A model generated the notes under the pieces. That model had not been told where the DNA came from and did no database searches. It was given only the letters and a program-made list of their open reading frames with translations. The position numbers were made by a program, and so were the translations under genes. From contig NC_088715.1 of the NCBI RefSeq assembly GCF_963576615.1, forward strand, positions 23,836,499 to 23,900,498: a stretch of DNA of 64,000 bases, given 5' to 3'. Source of the stretch: Watersipora subatra. Its lineage: Eukaryota; Bryozoa; Gymnolaemata; Cheilostomatida; Watersiporidae. This document shows positions 11,350-21,500 of this stretch, in pieces (the stretch's first letter is position 1; each line of letters opens with the position of its first letter).

Positions 11350-12116
11350 ATGGAGGGTGAGGAAAGTGTCTCTGTTGCATATGAAGAGGCACTTTTGGAT
11401 GGAAGGTTTGTTATAGAACCAATCATTTTTAAGAGTACACATGTTGGTTTTCATTTACTTTATATTTAGTATTCTATCATGTTTAAATGTTATTACTTTT
11501 CTATTAGTTGGTTAAAGATAAAGTTACTATTTACATTTTATTAAGCATAAGAAGTCAATAAACCTGAAACTTTAATTTTGGTTTTCCACACAGATTGAAT
11601 AAGAACGTCTTTCTGAATTGCAAGTTGAAATGTCATAAAAGTTTATAAAATACAACTGCCAGTGGTAGTTGATACGTGTATTACATGTTTATCTTTCCAT
11701 GGACTGTCATCTGGTTTTGAGCTGACAAAGTAAATCAAGCAACATGTAGTTTTTAGGAAGTAGGTATGTTCAGTAGAGAGAGCTTCTATAAAATGTGAAG
11801 TTGTGTACCTATGAGTTTCATAACTTTGGTAACAACTGCCGGTAAAGACTATTTCCATGACAATTGTGAAGATTGAATAGTCGGTCTGTAAGGCATTACC
11901 AAGTTCTCTGGAAGTGTATTTGCCCGTAGTTATTTTACCTATTAATAAAATGATCTAAGTTTACCCTTTGAATGTAGGTCAGGTACTTTTACCGGCTATC
12001 AGATAACCATGAAGACAGATACAACCTGCATCATGGGTCAGATTGTCGGCAACTATGCTAGCAACATCAGCTCTAAGCTGTTGAGGGAATCTGGGCATTC
12101 TGTTCGAGCAAAGTAA
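11350..12116 (+). CDS. Possible small two-exon gene, 64 residues, function unknown
   Basis: Exon 1 is 11350-11405 (ATG; donor GGAAG|GTTTGT) and encodes MEGEESVSVAYEEALLDG. Exon 2 is 11978-12116 (acceptor AATGTAG) and encodes SGTFTGYQITMKTDT, then TCIMGQIVGNYASNISS and a basic end ending in TAA at 12114. The phases match (2 nt plus 1 nt form AGG, Arg), giving 64 residues with no signal peptide or membrane segment. I do not recognise the family. The stop lies 161 bp upstream of the SLC18-like start codon, so it could be a separate compact gene, a 5' ORF of the same transcript, or a chance splice-compatible pair. Sequence composition is less AT-biased than the surroundings, which favours real coding. 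Confidence 0.4.
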
Positions 12117-12277
12117 CATGTCAAACAAGGAGCCTGACTAGACTTTTCAGAAAGTGTGCTGTAGTCACATTCATAGACGGAGATAGATAAACATATCATC
12201 AGTGTATGAGATGTAGAAAAAACAAACTCAATAGAAATATTGAACAACGTCAAATATAAACATTACCGTTCCACTTA

Positions 12278-12482
12278 ATGTCTCACATAAACTTTGCAGT
12301 GAGTAGTAAGTTGCCGAAACTATATTCTTTCACAAAAAATTGTAGACCAGATGATGATGCTGGTGTAGAAACCAACAACACTAGAGCGGAAAAAAGGTGG
12401 ATATGCAAGCCGCATCCAAATTTCACAGTTCTGATTGTGTTTCTTGCTGTGATGATAGACTGCATGCTCATGACAGTTGTGG
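12278..12482 (+). CDS. SLC18-like exon 1 (TM1)
   Basis: It starts at ATG 12278 and ends at donor G|GTGAGT (phase 1). It encodes a 48-residue polar cytosolic N-terminus and TM1 (FTVLIVFLAVMIDCMLMTVV). An AG at 12298-12299 could instead be a splice acceptor in the same frame, so the true start may lie upstream. Confidence 0.8.
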
Positions 12483-13376
12483 GTGAGTCATTCTTACTTG
12501 TATCAAGTAATATTTAATATGTAGTAATGTGAACCTACGTACAAAATTGGGAATGCGACTTTTTGAGAAATTTGGGCTAATATCCTAAAAATGTATAAAT
12601 TTAGATATCAAGTAAAAATTCTTGAGAGCTTTAGATTTGATTGAAAGCACATGCTTGCTGACATGTTGATCTAGAATATTCTTAAAAAAGATTTGAGCAC
12701 GATAAAAAATGGTTTGCTTTGAGAAGTAGATTATGTTGTAAAGGTGAATCTGTTGAAAGGGTAATTTGAGGCCTTTATAAAAAATTGCTAAACAATGACA
12801 ATAGTAGTTTCCGAATTTTCAACACAAACCTGTCATTACTTATGTAACAACTTAACTATTCATTGAGGTGTTGTGAAAATTAGCAAATACAGACTACGAT
12901 GCTTATACGAGATTGCACATCTAACAAAATTCTAGCAGCGCACTGATATTAAAATCAGCTTATAAACAGTGATAGGTAATGTAGTGGCCTGCCACTCGCA
13001 ATTAGCCTGGCACATGGCCAATGGCTACTTTGAGTAAGCTAGTACTGTTTTGCTAAGCTTACTAATAAGAGCAGTGAGAGCAAGCATAATATGATGTTGT
13101 GCCTTAATGTAGCGCGGTATGCACATTTTTACCCACATAGTGACGTACATCGCTCAATGAATCCATCAACCTCGTTTTGCTCAATGGTTTTGTGAATCGT
13201 CTAGAGAGCAGGGGATTCCGAGATCAAATCTTCTGCGATGCAAATTCTTAATGCCAAGTTTTTAATAGCTTTAGCTCAAAACACAAAATCACACACAAAC
13301 TTTGAGATATACGTGTATATATATCTCAAAATTTGTGTGTGACTCAGTGTTTCGAGCTAAAGCTATTAAAAACACT

Positions 13377-13424
<48 letters not shown>

Positions 13425-14131
13425 TAGCTGCATTACCCGTCTACAGGAGCAGATTCACGGGCAGCATAAGGTTTATTGAGAGTTGGCTTTCATACCGTAA
13501 AACAACTCCAAATATGCAGTTACATCTCCCTCTCTCCCCTCTCTCCCTCTTTCCCCTCTCGCCGCCTCTCCCCTCTCTCTCTCCTCTCCCTCTCTCCCCT
13601 CTCCCCTCTCTCCTCTCTCTCTCCTTCTCTCCCTCCCTCTTCTCCTTTTTTCTCTCTCTCCTCCTCGCTCTCCCTCTCTCTCTCCTTCTCTCCCTCTTTC
13701 CCCTCTCTCCGCCTCTCCCCTCTGTCTCCCTCCCTCCCTCTCTCTCTCCCTCCCTCCCTCCCTCTCTCTCTCTCTCCCTCTCTCTTTTTTTCCCTCTCTC
13801 TCCTTCTCCCCTTCTCCCCTTCTCTCCCTCTTTCCCCTCTTTCCCCTCTTTCCCCTCTCTCTCCCTCCCTCTTCCCCCTCTCCCCCCTTTCCTCCTCGCT
13901 CTCCCTCTCTCTCTCCCCTTCTCTCCTCCTCTCTCTCCCTCTTCCCCCTTTCTCTCTCTCCTTCTTTCTCTCCCTCTCTCTCTCTCCCCCCTCTCCTCCT
14001 CGCTCTCCCTCTCTCTCCGCCTCTCCCCTCTCTCTCCCTCCCTCTTCCCCCTCTCCCTCCCTCCCTCCTCCCCCTCTCCCCCTCTCCCTCCTCCCCCTCT
14101 CCCCCTCTCCCTCTCTCTCCTCCCTCTCCTC

Positions 14132-14170
<39 letters not shown>

Positions 14171-15262
14171 CCTCCCTCTCTCTCTCCCTCTCCCTCTCCC
14201 TCTCCCTCTCCCTCTCCCTCTCCCTCTTCCTCTTCCTCTTCCTCTTCCTCTCCCTCTCCCTCTCCCTCTCTCCTTTAGTTCAACGCAACACATGCGGATA
14301 GACAACATTTTTGGTTTTTTTGTCGGGCGTATGAAGAAACAGTTTTCGGCGTGCGCCTACTTTTGAGCAGGCGACGCATAGCTGGTCATGGCTGATGCAG
14401 GGTGACAGTAAGTCGATAGCAGCTGCTCTCTTTCTTTTCACAATAGCGCATCGCAACCCTCGGAGTACTCGTGAAAGTTCTGTAATAGTAAGTTACAGTA
14501 GGCCTACTCGTAGCTGGAAAAAAATTAGTAACTCGGTTGCTGAAGGAAATAAACATGACCCACTATCGCGAACAGTGGCAAATCCAACGTTATTATGTAG
14601 TGGAGATGTGGCAATTCATAGACAATACAACGTCATATAAGAAACACTTACCTTTTTGATGTGGAAATTTAGTAGGTGAGAAACGCGTTTTTCCAGTGGC
14701 TCCAAGAAACAAACGTTTACGTGACCTTCTCGGTACACGTTGGCAGTAAATATTAATTGCATGTAAATAACTACTCGTTAATTTATTTTATTTAATGATT
14801 AGTACATTTGTATAGCTGTATAGACACCTTTGTATAGGCCGCAGAACTCCGGAAAGGTGTTTTTTAACACGGCAGAAAATTTGCGGTTTAAAAAGCGTGC
14901 TAACCGGGGATTTCAGTTAATGCGCTCGAGCGGTGAAAGAAAAACAACAGAATCGCTACACCTTTATATAAGCCGCTTGGCTCAAATCGTCAGAGAAAAG
15001 TAGCGGCTAATAGTCCATATTACGAAATTACAATAATTAGTACTCATATTAATTCGGTTGCCTTCGTTCGACCGAATGGAAAAAGAAAGACCGCTCTATA
15101 ATTTATTTACCGTTACTACACATATTAATTCAGTTTGCTTCGTACGACCGAAATTCGTACGACGATAAAATAAAAGACCGCTCTATAAAGCGGACAGACA
15201 GATAGACAGATAGATAGACAGATAGATAGACAGACAGACAACGATTGCCGTTTATATAGTAG

Positions 15263-15296
<34 letters not shown>

Positions 15297-15467
15297 GTAT
15301 ATGTATATGTGTATATGTATATGTGTATATATATGTATATTTGTATATATATAGTTTAAAATTTGAAGGATAATTACGATAAACATTGTAATAATGTAAT
15401 GCTAGATAATATATTTAATATTTTAGTAGTATATATTAAATTAGTATTACCAATTAGTATTAGCCCA

Positions 15468-15507
<40 letters not shown>

Positions 15508-18500
15508 TCCTCACCACGGATACCCCGTATGGGTGGTAAATTCTGCTCTAACTCGGGTCTCCTACCAGAGACCTGGGAGTGTGACCACTCGCCTCAAGAT
15601 CTTAGCCGTTCCCAATAGCGCACTTTTCTGCAACTCACCTGAGTTGATTGCTGTTGGTATTTGGGCAAGCCACATTTATTATATATATATATATATATAT
15701 TGCAAGCAATTATTTTAGGTATATGATCCGGAAAGGTTAGCAACATTTGTTGCTAAAATTGCATAAAAAATGCATCAAGAAAATCTCAATTTAAATTATT
15801 CACTTTATTTCAACTAATCAAAATTGCTGACTTTCTTTGAAAATTATTTGACCATTCTTAAATCCAATTGTAAAATCCAAAGAGATTCTGGTACTTTTCA
15901 TGGTTTTTGATAGTATAAAACAAACAGGTATGTTTAAAAAACGGTTTGCTTTTTCAAAACTCATAACTGACATTTAGCAAATAACCTTTCTAGATGAGCT
16001 TATGCAGTGTTTAACAACTACTGCACTGGTAGAGTAGCAGCTCCGAGTTCTCTCGTACTTAAATTAAATTTCTCTATTCTGAATTAGCTAAAAATTCAAT
16101 ATAAATGTACCTACGCAAACAATTACCGTATCAATAATGAGCTGTCTGGGATATCTATGTACACGAGATGTTCATTACGATTCATAACATAAAGAGGATT
16201 CATAGCATCAAGAGGATTAATTATTTTATCATAAAATTAATATTTTGCATAATAAAAAAACAGCACTTCTTTCAAGTTTTTAAAACAATTGCGATAAAAA
16301 AATAAACAATTAATTATGTCATTAGTTGAAATATTAAAGCAACAAACTTTCTTCTTTGTCGTTTCATGCAATCTTAGAAAATTCAATCACACGGCTTTAG
16401 TTATTTTTCTTTGTCAAAGCACTTTAATTTTTGACACTTAGATTGTTTCACATGCTTAATTTTGACTTTAGACCTAGTTTCTATGTACTGCGTAAGCGCT
16501 TGTAAAATCTCATACAACCTTTAAGCTGATGCAAAACCTGCATATATAATCCAACAGAAAAGAGCTAGTTGTTTTGTAGATCCTATTCTACCAGAAATGA
16601 TACTAGATATGGACTTGCATCCAAACAAACTGATCAGCGACAGATTCCTCACCCTTCCCACCCATCAAAACAATCACACTATTAAAGAGGACTTAGCAAG
16701 GAAATATTCTCTCAAAGTTTCACTGCTCGTCAGCTTAAAGCCAGGACTTGAGATGTTTTTCAATGTGGCTGTCGGTGTTCTGGTAGACAGGTAGAAGTAT
16801 AGAACTGCTAACAGGTAATAATTTTGAGAATAAGATGAGTGGCAGAACAATGAATTTAATATTAGCCAAAAATAGTTTAAAATTTGAAGGATAATTACGA
16901 TAAACAACGTAATAATGTAATGCTAGATAATAAATTTAATATTTTAGTAGTATATATTAAATTAGTATTAACAATTAGTATTAGCCAATTATAGTTAAAT
17001 ACACTGAAGATATTTACTATAAAAAATAATGAAATAGTTAGATGCTAAATTATATATTTAATAAGTTTGGTTAATAATATATTAGTAAGTTTTTATTAGC
17101 CAAAGATCTTTTAAAATGCTGAGGAAAAAAAAAATGTAGCAATTGAGTGTTAAATAATATGTTACTTTGGAAATTTTAAATAAATATGTTTATTGAAGAT
17201 AAGTTTTTAAAATCTTTCTGCAAACCATTTTAACTCTCAATGGCTATTTTACAGTTTCAACTATAAACACATAAGGTTACGAGGGAAACCATCAATATTC
17301 TGTTTTGGAGTCCCATAACGCATGGTACATAAAATTTTGATCATTTTAGCAGTGGTGCTTGCATTAGACATTTTTTATTGGTTTTTCTATCCCCCTATAG
17401 GAAATTTTTGCCTTAAACTCCTAGCAATGGAACAAACTAAAATCATTTGGTGAGGGTCCACTGTAATTGTGCTTCATCGCACGGTTACTATATCTGTTAA
17501 AACCAGGCAGCAAGTTTTCGATACATATTTTTAACTTTCAATTAAATACCTTTTTAGGTTTCTCATTTTGACATGTCGGCTTAGGAATTTTGTTTAGAGA
17601 CTAAAAATAAATTTCAAGATTTAATTTTTGAGTCAACAATAGGAATAAAATTTTAATTTTTCAAATTTTAGAACTTTGGGACTAAAATATTTTTTTTTGT
17701 AGGGGTTATAAATTGCATAGCTAAAGTGTCTGTTTTCTAAATTTTTTAGAAAAATAAAATTTTTCTAAAATTTAAAAATTAGTGTATAGAGGTGAACACA
17801 TTTTGTAGGAATCTGGAGTAGCTAGTTAAATATTAGAGTAAATAGACTGAAAGCTACTCTTAATTTGCTAAAATCGATTTGTAAGTCAATGTAGGTTGCA
17901 CTTCTGTTTCTCTTCGAAGCTGAACACGAGAGCCCATAAAACTTTGAATTTTCTTTTTTAGGATTGGATATCGTTTACCGATGCTGATTGGTTGTTTGTT
18001 CAACCTATCTGCAACCTTGAGTTTTGCCTACCTACGTAACTACTACCTGCTAATTGTTGCCAGATCTTTTCAAGCAGCTGGTTCCAGTCTCTCAGTTATA
18101 GGAGGTAGAGTTTCTTTATGCAGCATTTTTATAAGCTGATTTTGAGAGATGCTCAACTTTGTGCTATTACATACAGTGTATACTAATCCTTTGGTACCGA
18201 GGATCATCGGGTTTGCTTATAAAGCACAGAGTATAACTATATATTCACAATTATTTGGTAATGCTAGAATACAGTCAATTTGAAAAGGTGTTAAAATGTT
18301 GTGCTACATGTACTATGCCAAATGTAATGATCTTGAAGCCCGTAAAAGCAGTTTTTTACCCTAACCTTTAACCATGGCTTCGACAGAACAGACATATTAG
18401 AGAACATCAACCTTATGCTAAATACTAGCGCCCTGACAGTTTAGTTTGTTGTGAGAGATCTTCTACATAGTAACTATATACATATAACTATCGCAAAATG

Positions 18501-21500
18501 CAAGGAGGTGGTTAATCAGTGCAGTTTTTTGAGTGTCTGTATACCATGCTGAAAGTTGATAGATCAAATCCTGAATGATGCAATATTTTTTCCTAAACTC
18601 AATCTATTTTTATCTTTATCTTAACAACCTTGCAATTGCTTCTGATGTCTATTTTACAATTCACATCTCTAATCTTTTAGGTTTGACATTTCTTGCTGCC
18701 ACATTTAAAGATGAAAAATCTAGAACTATTGCGAGCAGCAAAGCCTTTTGTGGCATCTCAGTAGGAGTCTCAGGTGAGTTACTAGTTTGTCTCAGTAGGA
18801 ATCTCAGGTGAGTTAACAGTGTATCTCTGTAGAAGTCTCAGGTTAGTTACTAGTTTATCTTTGTAGGAGTCTCAGGTGAGTTACTCGTTTATCTCTGCAG
18901 GAGTCTCAAATGAGTTACTAGTTTATCTCTGCAGGAGTTTCAGGTGAGTTACTAGTTTATCTCTGTAGAAGTCTTAAGTGAGTTACTGGTGTATCTCTGA
19001 ATTAGTCTCTGGTGAGTCCCTAGTTTATCTTTGGAGGAGTCTCAGGTGAGTTACTAGTGTATATCTGTAAGAGTCTCAGATGGGTTAACAGTGTATCTCT
19101 GTAGGAGTATTGTTTGAATTACAAGTTTATCTCTGTAGGAGTCTCAGGTTAGTTACTAGTGTATCTTAAATGTATTATTAATGTTATAAACATTCTTGTA
19201 ATATAAAAAAATATCATGTTTATGTATTCAGATATTTTGTTCTCAATCCCACAGAAATTTCATCTTTAGCTTGATTACTATTAGTGTCTGTATCTATGTA
19301 TATCTTTCAATTACCAAAATACAATTAGTGTGTTTGGAAGCCATTTTAGGTCAAATTTCATGCTTGTTCTATTACAACATTTTGAACTGCTTGTGTAAAC
19401 TTAACATTATTTGTGAGATTAACGAAAATACTATTTTGTAAACAGATTTTGATTAGTTGAAGGGTTTAATAACTTGCAACGTCCCCACTTGTGGTAGTTT
19501 TGTAAAGGATGGGCATGACATTATTAACATGCATTAAAAGATTATCTAGGATAACATTGTTTTTTTTAGCCATTTCATTGTTACAGATTACTCTGCATAA
19601 AAAATAATATCATTTATTTAGGATAAACCAAATAACTGTGATTACATTAGATTTATGACATGACAAACTAAACAACATTGTATAAGGTAATAAGTCAAGT
19701 ATAAGTTAGCAATAACAAGTTGAAACTGTTGAAAGCTATTTTCATGGGCATAAAACTTTGCTTTCGCTTTCGCAATTCACTTAATCATGAATAAGCTATT
19801 AAAAGTATATAAGCACACCAATGAGTTATCTTGATTATAAAACAATCTTTTGGAGAAGTATAGTGGTTAATTTGATTTTGCTTCACTATTTTCAGGTGGT
19901 TTTGCCATGGGAAGTATATTATACCAGATGTTTGGCAGAGAATCACCATTCTTAGTTCTTGGCCTGATTAACATCATATACAGCACCCTTGTAATACTGC
20001 TGGTTGTACCTCGTAAATACACCAAACCTGGACAAGGATCATTGAAGTCACTTTTGCTAGACAAGTTTATAGTCATCACTCTCCGTAAGTTTAGGTTGGG
20101 ATTTTGTGTTTTAATAAAAGACCTGTTTTTACTTGATAACTGCTGCAAATTAATTTACTACATAGAATAAGCAAATATTGGTTCACGTAAGTCTATGTTT
20201 ACTGAAATTGTTTGATGAAAAGAACAAAAAAGCCAAAAAAGAATTTAGAACCTTTATCTAATTCAGTTGTTGATATACAATATACATGTATATTATAAAT
20301 TCCGATTATAACAAAGTGAAATCTGATAAACATTTCAAAGTTCAAAGTTTAGACTGATTAAGAAAGTTTATCAGGATGTTATTTCACTTTTTTAGTCATC
20401 AATTTTGTGGAGAACTTTACATTAGGAGTTTTTCTTGGCACTGGTCCTTCCTGGATGCTTTACACCCTTCATGGACAGCAGTGGAATATTGGTAAGTATT
20501 TAAGACTGTAACATAAAAAAGGCAACATCCTTAGTTAAAACACCAGCCTTATGCTGTGATTAGTACAAAATTATCATTCACAGCAAAGAATGATGTCACA
20601 CATGTAGCAATAATATGAAATTCACCAAAGAGACTTTGAAGGAATCTGTAGAACAACTAAACCAAAAAGCTCTCACGTTTAGATTTCTGAGAGTATTCAT
20701 TTCAATTTATCTATTATATTTTTCAATTTCAATTAACTTTATTTTATGAGAAATGTAACTCAAACCACTGTCTGACCTACGTACATAACATAATACATTG
20801 TATGAACTTTGTCCACAGGAAAGACGTTACACAGAGATGTAATAAATTGCAGTTCAACCAACAGATATAACAATACTGCCTAATACTTAGTGAAATACAC
20901 TCAAAAAGAGTCAATCTGTGTATATATTTTTCAAAGTTTGCTTGTATGTGTATTTTTGTATCTGTCGTTGTGACTGTCCAGCTATAACTATAAAAATCTT
21001 GAAATTAAAATTTTGCATTTTGATGGATTTGAACTTACAGAGATTGCAAGTTTTGAATCCATCCTCTCTACCACTGAGCCACAGAAGGCGTATTGATGAA
21101 AGCTGTTGCCATACACCCAATAGCGTATGCACAGACTAATTCTTTTAGGATTGCGCTGAACCGTTATGATGACCCTATTAAGAATTATTTTAGACCTAAG
21201 TATATGCAACACGATGCTTCTTCGTCTTTTTTCTTTAAGGCAAATTTGTTCTGCCCCACAATATCAGCAATAATTTATCTCAAACTCAAAATTTGGCGAT
21301 TTGTATACTGGTTATATACGTTGTTAAAAGACCTGCATTACTCATCATGGCGAGTTCAGCATTATTCGTTCTGGTACAAACCAATCGCAAATGGACAAAG
21401 AATAAAATTTTAGTTCAAAGTTTTCAATTTTACTAAAATACATATCAAAGCTTCCTTCAAGTATGTGTTTAGTAAGCTAAATTTATTCAGGTTAGTTTCA

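Larger units (their letters stand above)
13424..15263 (-). mobile_element. Non-autonomous Helitron 2 inserted in a TA tract
   Basis: Read on the minus strand, it begins A|TCTACTATATAAACGGCAAT at 15263 and ends GGGTAATGCAGCTAG|T at 13424, matching the ends of Helitron 1. It is 1840 bp and carries the same helicase C-terminal fragment and a CT-rich (minus strand GA-rich) tract. About 75 bp at the 5' end and about 850 bp at the 3' end match Helitron 1, while the middle differs. It sits in SLC18-like intron 1, opposite in orientation to the gene. Confidence 0.85.

Noticed and set aside
18761..19168. CRISPR-like array
   Set aside because: The units are contiguous 34-bp tandem repeats without spacers, in a eukaryotic intron, derived from a splice site.
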